Shown: one piece after another, positions 8,175-17,856 of the stretch
How the letters are laid out: every line of letters begins with the position of its first letter
How positions within the stretch are numbered: position 1 is the first letter of the stretch
From: Rhizophagus sp. LPA8_4_AMF
Taxonomy: Eukaryota > Glomeromycota > Glomeromycetes > Glomerales > Glomeraceae
Assembly (NCBI GenBank): GCA_021464525.1
Contig: JADRCO010000796.1
Coordinates: 1-26,323, forward strand
Length of the DNA: 26,323 bases
Direction of reading: 5' to 3'
The notes under the pieces: generated by a model
Told to the model about the DNA's origin: nothing
Database searches by the model: none
Seen by the model: only the letters and a program-made list of their open reading frames with translations
Translations under genes and position numbers: made by a program

Positions 8175-10484
8175 TTAAAATCCGTCTAAACAAATAAATC
8201 AGATAAAATAAATTTAGTTAATAACCATATTTTTCTTGCAAATATATAAAGCACATATGTAATGTAAAATACTTACCATCTGGAATTTCGAGTACATCTT
8301 CTTCTTCTGAATGAAAGTTTTTATCATCATAAATTTCATTTTCATCTATAATAAAAAAGATATATAAAAATGAATATTATATAATTAATTATTGTGGCAA
8401 TTTCACGTACCATCAATGTTGAGATTATATTTCTTTATTTGTTGTTGTTCAACTATTTCTTTTCCATAATTAATTTGGCTATCTAAATAAATGTAAGTTA
8501 TATTAAATTTCAAGATATAAAATTATAATCAAGATAAAATGATTATTTACCTTCATTTGAATTTATTTGTAATTCATTAAATGATTTGGATAATTCTTCA
8601 CTATCATCTAAAATTATTTAAAGACATCAATAATTATAATTGTTACAAATTAAAATCAAATGGCTATTATGTGTTCATACTACCTTTTAAATTGGATGCG
8701 CTAGCATAATTTTAATCACTTGGATTGTTAAAATCTTCAACTAGTAATAATGAAAAATAATTAATAATTTGCGTTGTATAAAACAAAATATATTACTAAT
8801 TACTTACTATTATTAGGAATATTAAAGCAGTCATATGATTTACTATGAAATGCTATTAAAAATGATTTTTTTTTAATATTAGAAAAATAGTCAAATATTT
8901 TACATAATTTTAATAACATATCCATTATTTTTACCTTCTTGTTCTTCTATTATTATTTAAATTAAAAAACAATATTAATATTTTTAAAGACAAACTATTA
9001 ATTTTCAATGAATACAATATAATAAATATTAAAATATACCTTCTGTTGCATTTCTTGGTTCAGGTAAATTTTTAAATTGATGAATTTTACTTGAAAATAG
9101 TTTGCTATTTATATGTTTTGACATTGAGTTGTTTATTAGTTTGTTTTTTTCTAAATTATTATTTGTTTCTTGTTGAAGTATTTCATTTGATATATTTTGA
9201 TAATATCGCAGAATTTCATAAATTTCTTTCCGAAGTGTACCAATATCAGGTCTTTTTGATGGATCAGCATCCCAACATTGTTTCATTAAATTTTCATATT
9301 TTAAAGGAGTTCCTGCTATTACTTTTGGTCTCATTCCATTAATTATATTCAATGCAAGATTATAATCATTTTCATAATAACTAAAAGGGGGTTGTCCAGA
9401 TGAAATTTCCCACATTAACATTCCAATACTATAAATATCAGATTCTATTGTAGTTTTCTTTTCAGAAATAACTTCTGGTGCTATGTAAGGAAGATTACCA
9501 TATACACTATCTGTTGATTTATCTGCAGGTCCACAAAATCCAAGATCACTAATATACCATACCTGATTAAATACAATATATTTCCAGAATGCAAATCTCT
9601 ATGAATTGCATTTTCACTATGAATAACATTAAGTGCTGTAATTATATCATAAGCATTTTTATTCTTTCTTCCCATAAAAGTTGATTTTGAGTTTGTTGTA
9701 AATATTTTCTTAAATCTATATCCATAATACTCATTACAAGCATATAATTTCCGTTTGATGGATTTTGTGTTAAACCATAACATTGAACAAGTGCTGGACA
9801 TTTATTGCTTATTTTTATGTGTGATTCAGCCTAAAAATATATAAATAAAATTTAATATTTACCAAAAACATCAAATAACATTAAGCTACAAACCTCTTCA
9901 AACCACCTTCGATTTGCACTTTCAACATTTTCTAACCCTTTAAGTATTACATCATAATTTCTGGACCTTATTAACTTTTGTTCTTTAGAATCCCATTCTT
10001 CATATCCTCCATCAATCCAAATTGCTTTATAAATTCTAGAAAATCCACCTTTTGTTAAATATTCAATATTTTGAAAATTATTATATGGAATCCATTCGAT
10101 TATTCCATCTGGTCTAAGTGACTCAATTTGACATTTTTGTATTAAATTATCAATATCATTATTTCCAGATGTCCAATTTGAAAAGTTTTCTTTTAAATAA
10201 TTTTGAACGCAATATTCACAATATAATGTTGCTAAACATTCTTGGTTACAATATTCACAAGTTCTTCTTGTTCCTGAATTATACTTAACTTTATTCTTGT
10301 CATATATCTTATTCAAATCTTTTATTGCATAAGTTTTTTCATCATTTGTAAGAGATTCATCAGCAAGTATAGTTTGTTTTTTAAATTCATGTCGTTTATG
10401 AAAGTCATCATAAATATTATAATCTATTGATGTAATTGCTCTATAAATTGCAGCATTGACTATTTCATATCTAATTTCAGACAT
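8175..10484 (-). pseudogene. TKL-like protein kinase paralogue 2, disrupted, nine exons
   Basis: Exons are 10484-9894, 9830-9040, 8946-8935, 8852-8808, 8740-8684, 8607-8551, 8482-8411, 8345-8277 and 8185-8175, all with GT..AG introns (63-93 bp). Exon 1 holds the leader, the five-cysteine motif, GGFSRIY and the VILK lysine. Exon 2 holds HRDLHSGN, SDLGFCG, APE and the C-lobe (MLMWEISSGQPPF). Exons 3-9 encode the acidic tail ending EIPD-DGF. Exon 2 has two single-base frame breaks, one in the A run near 9671 just before NAYDII and one near 9568 just after HSGNIL. Exon 5 has an in-frame TAA at 8714-8712 where the family would be expected to continue. Exon 1 is exactly as long as in the intact 21668 gene (591 nt). 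The gene is probably recently inactivated; sequencing errors in homopolymers are the alternative for the frame breaks. Confidence 0.8.
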
Positions 10485-10558
10485 AACGTAATTTCCTTAT
10501 AAAATGTTTAAATTGTAAGAAAAAAAATTAAATTTTTAAAAAAAAGCCTTGGAGCGAT
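10483..10558 (-). promoter_or_regulatory. 5' flank block of kinase paralogue 2
   Basis: Shares the TATAAAATGTTTAAATTGT core, the A-rich run and GGAGCG with 404-490 upstream of the first kinase. Similarity ends abruptly after GGAGCG, which marks the edge of the duplicated unit or an insertion boundary in the other copy. Confidence 0.5.
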
Positions 10559-11250
10559 CATCCGTTTTATGTATTACCAAATGTTGTGTGACTATCATGT
10601 GACTATAAATACAAAATGGACAAACGAATTTAGTAAGAGTGTCCTTGACCTAGACCCGGGGCCAATACAAATTTTATTGGTTTGTACTGTGACACAGCAA
10701 ACTTATTAGTCATTGTTATTTTTTTTGTACCTTTACATAGTACACAAATATTATTTGCAAGGCGCAGTTTTATAATTATTTTAGGTGTAAGTGTATTTTA
10801 TTTTGTTATTGCGTCTAAAGATGACGTTAAAACTCATGTCACAAGAGTATAAACTGGGCATATGATTTGAATTATTACATCAAAGTTCTTGTATAATATT
10901 TTATTTAATTACAGTAGATTTTATTATACGTTTTATTTTATTTTATTTTATTTTTATTGATTGAATCTTATTATATCAAATTTTATTGGTTTATTATATT
11001 CTATAGGTTTTGGGGAAACACCGATTTTGAGAATTAAAATACTTTGAGGAAGTATTGGAATTTGGGGGTACAAAATGAGAAAGGAAAATTGGTGAAATCA
11101 TTTTAACTGTTAGAATGGGAAATCCTAATTTTTGAAATGGCCGACTTTTTTTGACTTAGAAAATTTTAGCCAAATTTTATTTTTAGATAAATAGGAATAT
11201 AGTCTATGTATTAAGTATTAACTAACTCGGGACAAATAAATATCTACTTT
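10559..11250. other. Intergenic, no gene recognised
   Basis: AT-rich sequence with no sustained open frame on either strand. A short GC-richer patch near 10640-10665 (CTAGACCCGGGGCC) has no attached structure that I can see. Confidence 0.4.
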
Positions 11251-11253
11251 TAA

Positions 11254-11298
11254 GTGCAAACACCTCGTGCAGGTAACACCGCGGGGTGATCCCTACAG
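11254..11298. repeat. GC-rich paired palindromes, transposon-end-like
   Basis: An isolated GC-rich block in AT-rich DNA carries two adjacent short stems: ACCT..AGGT around CGTGC, and CACC..GGTG around GCGG, followed by ATCCCTAC. The layout resembles the terminal region of a DNA element. No partner end was found nearby. Confidence 0.35.
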
Positions 11299-12349
11299 TA
11301 CTTATAATAAATCAATAAAATTAATGATTTTTATTATTTATTTTCGTATAATAAACAAAAAAATTTTAAATCTAACATAAAATGTTCTTTTTTTGACAAT
11401 TACACATCAACATTAGTTTAATTTACTCTGGCTTGTTTATAATTTTAGCGCTTAGTTAAATTAATTGCGTGGCTTTGGTTAGAATGTTGAAAGAAATAAA
11501 ATTATTTATAATAATAGGTTTGAATATTCAGTTTCACAGATATTTTAATAGAAATTAATGAACTATTCTCATTTTAAATTAATTTTATCTTTCTTCCTTT
11601 TTATTTAATAAACTTTAGCCATTCAAAGTTATAAATTTTAATTTTTCTTTTGATAGAAGTTTGTTTTGTAAAGAAAGAATAGAATAATTCTTTATCTTGT
11701 TTGTCTACCATTTCATTTAATATTTTGGTTTAGTTTATTTTTACGTCACTTTTCTGTCATAAAAAAAATTCAATTATTTTTTTTTGTCATTGTGAAATAT
11801 TTTTATGGTAAATAATTAATATAGGATAAATGTTATTTGATAAATGTTATGTTCGCGAATACTGTGAAAAATCAAATAAAAGTGTAAAATTTTTAAAATA
11901 ATTTATTTTATTTTACTAATAAAATAACTAACAATAAATTCTATTAAATAAAAGAGTCATGATGAGAAATATTTAAGATAAATTGTTTCTTGGAATTTTT
12001 TTATCAAAAATTACAAGCATTTTAAGATAAATGTTCTTATGTGGTAATAGGAAAAAAATTAAATATTAAAAAAAAAAACATAATAATTTGTGAAAAACTA
12101 AAAAGAGAAGAGTATTAGAAATTAATAAATTTAGACGTAAATTATGGTTATTGTTAAATTACTATTTTGGAAAGCAGATAATTACTAGTTGAGAAAATTT
12201 AATTTAGACTACGACCTTATAGCATCTATCAGCCTTATTATTTGTTTATTATTTACTACCAACGCTTTTAGTTCTTTACTTTGCCCTTTCATTTTGCCTT
12301 TCTTTTTAATATAATTTGTTGGTTATTAACATCAGAATTTAATAGATTT
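11299..12349. other. Intergenic, AT-rich
   Basis: No gene, RNA or clear repeat is recognised. Dominated by A/T runs and short stop-dense frames. Confidence 0.4.
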
Positions 12350-12605
12350 AATTTTTCATTTAAATTTTGTAAACAGGACGAACCACGCGAAAATAGCAAT
12401 GAATATGATAAATATAACAAAGTGATAAAATAAAAAATTAATAAATTTTTTGTATAATTCAAAATTTACAATAAAATTGCTGATTTATTCACTTTGCATA
12501 AATATTTTATTTTGAAATCTTTGTAACAATATAAGATATTTAACATTAAAATATTTTTGCGTAAATAAGATTCTTTTGCTGTAGAGTAAATAATAGTTAC
12601 TATTG
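12350..12605 (+). repeat. Diverged repeat, copy 1 (partner 14010-14275)
   Basis: Several blocks occur in the same order and spacing as at 14010-14275. They include CATTTAAATTTTGTAAAC, ATGATAAATATAACAAAG, a TTATTCACTTTGCATAA block and ATTAAAATATTTTTGCGTAA. The copies are diverged by many substitutions and small indels, which indicates an old duplication or two copies of one non-coding element. Confidence 0.5.
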
Positions 12606-12941
12606 CATCGATCAGACAAGTTCATGTTGATAGTTTAAACTAGGGAAGTTGGCGCGTCCGAAGCGTTAGATTTTCCTAATTGCGTAAATCACTACTCTAT
12701 TACTAATATCAGATATGATAACATTACACAACGTAATCTACTAGCGCAATTTATTAACGTAATTGCGTAATTGTTAGTAGATGGAGTTTTATTTCCTCTG
12801 TATTTTTTATAAAAAATTTATGTAAATATTTACTAAATTAATATGGATGCGTTGTTAAAGCAACACTACACGTGACGCGTATTATTGCCAATCAATTGTT
12901 TCACATGATATTTGTTACACTTGTTACACCTGATCTTGAAA

Positions 12942-12963
12942 GTCCTTCGGACAATAATACTAG
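12942..12963 (+). mobile_element. Possible second Helitron 3' terminus
   Basis: A small hairpin (GTCC-TTC-GGAC, 12942-12952) is followed by seven bases and CTAG (12960-12963), then T. The geometry fits a Helitron end, but the stem is only four pairs. No 5' end is recognised. Confidence 0.35.
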
Positions 12964-13119
12964 TACATAAAAAGTATAATATACTGGGTGTTTGATGTTA
13001 AAAGTTTATGAAGACAATATGATCGTAAATATATCTGATAGCCATTAATTATTTAGTAACTTTAGAATATAAAATAAATTAGAAAAAATTACATTTTGAT
13101 GTATGAATATAATTGAATT

Positions 13120-13215
13120 TTTTTTCATTGATTAATTTTAATTTGTGATAGTTAACGTAAGATTACGTGAATTTTATAGTAATTTTCAGCCTGCCACATT
13201 ATGATCCATTTTTAT
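13120..13215 (+). repeat. Short dispersed repeat, one of three copies
   Basis: The segment with TTTCATTGATTAATTTTAAT, AAGATTACGTGAA and TTTTCAGCCTGCCACATTAT resembles 16135-16215 and, in its second half, 18230-18305. The copies are diverged and non-coding. They may be ends of one old element. Confidence 0.35.
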
Positions 13216-13542
13216 AAGGCTGAACATTCAAGCCAGTCCTATACTACCAAATATATCAAACTACAGCTTAATTAACCTGAACTAGCTAAAAAATTCGCTA
13301 ATATCAAATGTTTATCAGTTGAATTACAAATATTATATATCATAGCATCATATTTACATAAATTACATGATAATATTATCTACTGTGCGTAGTCAGTAAG
13401 CATTCTTAGATCTTATGACGACTTAAACTTATTTTATCGCATGGCCTTATAAGATCATGCTGATTTATTTGATCGATATTTTCATTATTGAGCATATTGG
13501 TATTAATAACCAATAAAATTACAACACCGTACAACGTTAAAT

Positions 13543-13740
13543 AGTTATTGGATGAGGGAATAGAAATATCAGGTCGAAGACCGTTAGACCGATATCCCTA
13601 TCCAATAACTGAGTTATAGACTTATAGTCCGGTCATTAGGAATACTGCGATGACCAATAGGAATTAATGCTACTAATAACGATTTCAATATTGGATGTCT
13701 CGTAAAAATATTGGTCATAAAAATTCCGCATATTCCTAAT
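13543..13740. repeat. Double fold-back structure
   Basis: AGTTATTGGAT (13543-13553) pairs with ATCCAATAACT (13600-13610), and the intervening sequence contains a tight inner hairpin GGTC-GAA-GACC (13572-13582). Immediately after it, an ATTAGGAATA .. ATGACCAATA arm (13635-13659) pairs with TATTGGTCAT .. TATTCCTAAT (13709-13740). The two adjacent fold-backs look like MITE remnants. Confidence 0.5.
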
Positions 13741-13809
13741 CGACTTGAACAATAGCTATAAATTATAATACTGTATAAATACAGGGTCTATTATTAAGCT
13801 GTGCCCATT

Positions 13810-13866
13810 TTTTCAGGTTGGAATTACGATAACGTCAGCCAGTATCTCCAGTATCTAAAAAAGTTA
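13810..13866 (+). repeat. TTTCAGG..GGAATTA..TATCTAAAA repeat, copy 1
   Basis: The order of blocks is TTTTTCAGGTTGGAATTACG, then CCAG, then TATCTAAAAAA. Similar block orders occur at 14777-14825 (+), in inverted form at 15005-15062, and in inverted form at 23855-23905. No frame is open. Confidence 0.4.
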
Positions 13867-14009
13867 AAAAATTATCGATAGGAATTATCACAAAAGAAAT
13901 AAACTACGTTATTATTTGTTATTATTTTAATCATTTGTCTAAACTCAAATATAAATTTCTGCATATTTATTAACATTTTAAATTTGGATTTTACAATGTA
14001 AAGATTTTA

Positions 14010-14275
14010 TTTCTCATTTTAAATTTTGTTAAACACGTGAAATTGCATAAATATAATAAATATAGAAAAGTAGATAAAATTAAAAATTAAGAAATTTGTT
14101 GTAGAACTTCAGTTTCACAATATGATCCTTGAATTTAATGAAAAGAATTATATACATTATTTACTCTGCATAAGTATTTTGTTTAAAATTCTTTATAACG
14201 ATAAAATATATTCAAAAGATGTAAAATTAAAATATTTTTATGTAATTAAGTTTCTTTGGCTAACCGGGAATTACT
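14010..14275 (+). repeat. Diverged repeat, copy 2 (partner 12350-12605)
   Basis: Matches 12350-12605 block by block, including CATTTTAAATTTTGTTAAAC, the TTATTTACTCTGCATAA block and ATTAAAATATTTTTATGTAA. Non-coding. Confidence 0.5.
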
Positions 14276-14776
14276 TTTAACATCAAGTTATTTCATAAAA
14301 ATAAATTAGAACTAATTACATTTTGTTTTATTAAAAGTAAAAACAATCATTCGGCTTACACAAAAAAAAATCAGGATTATATTCAGATTGACCCAGATAT
14401 GTTCGCACCAAAATCCATACATATAAATTTTTTTTTGACTGCGGATAAACAAAATTCTAATCTTGAAATTTTGAATAAATTATTAAATTTTGTATTTCTC
14501 ATTTTAGCTTCCAGAATGTTATTTTCATGTATAACATTTTTCTCCATAAAAATTGAAAATAAAATATGAATATGTTAGTATTATTGTAAAATTTAGAATT
14601 GACGTTGTCAGTACTATAAAACTCATGATCTAGGATATTGGGGAAACATACCTGTCGGGATTTCAACAATAAAACCAAGTCTATTTCATAGAATTTATAG
14701 CTTTTAAAATAAACTTCGCGACTTTTAACTTGTGACTTTATTCAGGACTCCGAGCAATATATAAATAAGATTCCTC

Positions 14777-15062
14777 TCCAGGGTCAGAATTACATAATTC
14801 CACCTGGAACTATCTAAAAAAAAGGAAGGATCTACACGTTAGTTTGGCACAAATTCCGTATTGTTACCTCTTTCGGGTCCTCTTTAATCTTTATTCATGG
14901 CTTTTTTAATAATTAAATTCATTTGTAAATAAGCTTCATGGAATTGTATTTAATGTAAAAATTTAATCTAGTAATTGAATCCCCAAATTCTTATACATAA
15001 TGTCAGCTAGAATTTATCTGATGCTTGCTGGTACAGTATTATCGAAGTTCCAGCCTGAAAAA
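14777..15062. mobile_element. Small element with imperfect terminal inverted repeats
   Basis: Left end 14777-14825 (CAGGGTCAGAATTACATAAT, then CTGGAACTATCTAAAAA) is approximately the inverse of 15005-15062, whose complement begins TTTTTTCAGGCTGGAACTTC and continues to CCAGCA..ATCAGATAAA. The ~285-bp span has no coding frame. Its arms belong to the same family as the single copies at 13810 and 23855. Confidence 0.35.
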
Positions 15063-15164
15063 ATGCGTGTCCTATAGTAATAGTAAGTTTGGCGCAAAAT
15101 AATTAGCGATTTAATCAGATTCACTACATAAAATTAAAGAGCTATGCAAAAAAATTCAATAAAA

Positions 15165-15280
15165 ATTCAGCCGGATTTTGGTTGAAAACCGAATATTTTT
15201 CACCCAATTATAAACTGGATGGAAACTGTAAAATCTGGATATCCAGGGTTGATCCAAGTACGGATGATGGATGTAAGAGG
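15165..15280. repeat. GGAT/ATCC-rich patch with 12-bp palindrome
   Basis: CCGGAT, CTGGAT, CTGGATATCCAG (15235-15246, a perfect palindrome), ATCCAAG and GGATGATGGATG crowd into about 110 bases. Repeated short sites of this kind are typical of transposase-binding subterminal regions. The minus-strand frame across it (15156-15341) is not credible as a gene. Confidence 0.35.
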
Positions 15281-15563
15281 AAGGAAGATTTTGTAATATA
15301 AAAATAGATAGTTTTAAATTATTTGAAAGGATATTATGCAAAATTTTGTTATCAAGATGAAATAAATGAATTTTATTTTTTGGTACGACTTCATAGAGAT
15401 ACTAATTTACGTTAATTGCAGAATAAAAGTTAGGACTTAGGATATGCCGTAATGAGTTTTTTACTTAGTAGTCACATACCGCCTGAACAATTATCTGCAG
15501 CTAATAATATTATGTAATCATGTGATTATAAACGAAGTGTACTTTATTTATTGTTATATACAG

Positions 15564-15689
15564 ATGGATTTGGAGGAGCATCAAATTTACTACCAGCTTA
15601 CCGGATCTATCAATTTTGGACACCTCAAAAAAGTGGTGGTCAATACCAACAGTAGAAAATTCTATTGGACATACATCAATCATGATTAA
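15564..15689 (+). CDS. Short ORF or orphan exon, 41 residues, unknown
   Basis: ATG (or an exon starting after ATATACAG at 15563) opens a 41-codon frame, MDLEEHQIYYQLTGSINF then a HLKKVVVNTN stretch and FYWTYINHD, ending in TAA. Composition is balanced and unlike the AT-noise frames nearby, with three to four aromatic residues in a protein-like pattern. No neighbouring exon was found. It may be a gene remnant, an exon of an unrecognised gene, or chance. Confidence 0.25.
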   Translation: MDLEEHQIYYQLTGSINFGHLKKVVVNTNSRKFYWTYINHD

Positions 15690-16461
15690 AATTTTATGAT
15701 TTCTACATTTGGTAAATATTATATCGTAAATCTACATAATAATAGGGTAATTAATTTTTTTGAATTTTTGAACTTTTTGGGAGAAATTATTGTACAAAAA
15801 ATTATGATGGAAAGATATAATTTATAAATTCTTGATGAACAAATAGTAATTATAACTAGGTGTTTTTTTTTACTTAAAAATTTATATATATTCATCTAAG
15901 TAATATAGCTACTGTAGTTTTGTGAGTTTATTATTTTAACTTTGAAATTTCTATAATTTTCATATACAGTACGTGATTTAATAGATGGATACAAAAAAAA
16001 TATTGATAACTTACATGTCCAAATATTGGTAATAAATTATAATAAATTTTCATATTTCATTACGATAAATAATGATAAAAGACATAATTTGTAATTTAAA
16101 TTTTAACACAAGATTAATATGTGATTAAAATTATTTTCATTCATTGATTGTTAATTCGTAATCATTAACGACAATATCACGTGGTTGGAATAGTATTAAT
16201 TTCAGTCCGCATTATGGTGGGTTTCGTTCCGGCATTAATTTATCGATCATTAATTTGTTCATTATTAATTAATTTTAAATTTTGTTTTAACTAAGAAACT
16301 TTTAAATAAATTAATGAATTGTAATTCAAAAAGAGTATAAATTATACATGTTTATTTATGTCATTATATTGATGATAGATATTATGTATAATTATAAATT
16401 TATAAATGTAAAAATTTATTATATGTATACAAGAAAAAACCAAAACATGTTATTCAATATT
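15690..16461. other. Intergenic, 3' flank of BTB gene
   Basis: AT-rich and without credible frames. Contains the second copy (about 16135-16215) of the dispersed repeat described at 13120-13215. Confidence 0.4.
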
Positions 16462-17856
16462 TTATATTTGCTTAACTTGAAATACTTCATAATTTTCAAT
16501 ATTAAAAATTCCAAGTGAAATAATATTTCTTTCATAATCTATTTGAGTACATGAAATAATTTTTCCTCTGTGAGTACATTGAAGATCATAACTAAAACCA
16601 AGTTTATCATTCTTTGAATCATAAATTGCATACTCTTTATTTTTGACTCTACTTAAAATGGGATTTGATGAATCTATAATTGATTTAAATGAAAAAATAA
16701 AACTATAACATGTTACCAAATATTTATCGGATCCACTCCATTTTAATGGATTATAACCTCCAATAATTTCATCTTTACTTTCTAATTTGATTATTACAAT
16801 TGTAGCTCCTTTTTTATAACATTTTTCTTTAAAAGTTTCAACACCAAATCCATCTCTACTTCCACGTAAAAGCAAATTGAATTTATATTTAAGACTTTTT
16901 AAAGAATTAGATACTTCATCTAACTTATTATCAATCCAACAATCAATGTGATAAATATGATCTCCCTTAATAATTAATGAATCTATAGAAATTCTTGGTT
17001 GTAAGATTTTTGTACTTATCGGAATTTCTGGATCTATAAAATATAAATTAATTTCTTTTTCAAGTATGCTAGGTAAAAGTGCAGACAATGAATGTACTTT
17101 TTCATAATAATCATCTGGTGGAATTTGAAAGAATCTAACATGTGGAATAAAATTTTGAATTGTATGCTTAATAATTTCAACTTCCTTAGATTTCCAATTA
17201 GATGTATGAGAACTAACAGTTGGATTTTTTGCAATGGCCCACTTTATTAAATTATTCCAAATATCAATCTCTTTCATATTAAAATAATCATTTTTAATAA
17301 GTGAAATTAAAGAATTATCTATTAGTAAGTTTAAAAATAAATTAGAATCATTAAAAAATTTCAATGCATTTTTACTAATATAATTACTAATAATATCATA
17401 ACCTCTTTGATCATAAGAAGAAATCATATTAAGAGCATTAAATAATAAAATAATATTTTCCTTATTAGATAATTCTGTAAAATGTTCATGAAAACAATCA
17501 ATTAATTCATCAATTAATTCAATTTCATCTGCTGTATTAAGTAATTCATCAAGTTTATCCATGTTTTCATCTAAAGATATGGTTCCAGTATAAATGAATT
17601 TTAAAATAATTCTAAGGATATCAGGTTTAATATTTGGTTTATTAAATATAAATATATTTCCTTCTTTTTTTGCCCAATATGATGATAAAGCTGTATTAAA
17701 ATAAGTTGATCTAATACGTAATATATTAGAATGTGCTTTAAAAATTTCTGAATTAGATCCTTCACCAATTTGAATATTTACATCATAATCATCAACACAA
17801 TTATTAAGTTGATCTGAATTTTGTAATAGTGAAGCTGAGATGGTTTCATTAAACAT
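16462..17856 (-). CDS. BTB-BACK-TLDc domain protein (464 residues)
   Basis: A single uninterrupted exon. A BTB/POZ domain at about residues 22-125 shows DVNIQIG, IFKAHSNILRIRSTYFNTAL and FIYTGTISL. A BACK-like helical domain follows at about 130-235 (NALNMIS, IDIWNNLIKWAIAKNP). A TLDc domain at about 286-464 carries LLLRGSRDGF (328-337), GGYNP (366-370), SFIFSF (385-390) and a YEVFQV end. BTB domains dimerise and, with BACK, commonly recruit cullin-3 ubiquitin ligases. TLDc domains are linked to oxidative-stress responses and V-ATPase regulation in other eukaryotes. The combination is greatly expanded in Rhizophagus-type fungi, where its role is not established. The start is the only ATG before BTB, and the length is normal. 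It lies 1.5 kb beyond the end of the third kinase, same strand, with no sign of a shared promoter. Confidence 0.9.
   Translation of the reverse strand: MFNETISASLLQNSDQLNNCVDDYDVNIQIGEGSNSEIFKAHSNILRIRSTYFNTALSSYWAKKEGNIFIFNKPNIKPDILRIILKFIYTGTISLDENMDKLDELLNTADEIELIDELIDCFHEHFTELSNKENIILLFNALNMISSYDQRGYDIISNYISKNALKFFNDSNLFLNLLIDNSLISLIKNDYFNMKEIDIWNNLIKWAIAKNPTVSSHTSNWKSKEVEIIKHTIQNFIPHVRFFQIPPDDYYEKVHSLSALLPSILEKEINLYFIDPEIPISTKILQPRISIDSLIIKGDHIYHIDCWIDNKLDEVSNSLKSLKYKFNLLLRGSRDGFGVETFKEKCYKKGATIVIIKLESKDEIIGGYNPLKWSGSDKYLVTCYSFIFSFKSIIDSSNPILSRVKNKEYAIYDSKNDKLGFSYDLQCTHRGKIISCTQIDYERNIISLGIFNIENYEVFQVKQI

Noticed and set aside
8002-8193. 63-residue minus-strand frame rich in hydrophobic residues
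   Set aside because: It overlaps the last intron, last exon and 3' UTR of the kinase. Its membrane-like look comes from T-rich DNA.
9091-9342. Plus-strand frame opposite the kinase C-lobe
   Set aside because: Antisense shadow of kinase exon 2.
15156-15341. 61-residue minus-strand frame
   Set aside because: It lies over the GGAT/ATCC repeat patch and has no protein motif or upstream exon.
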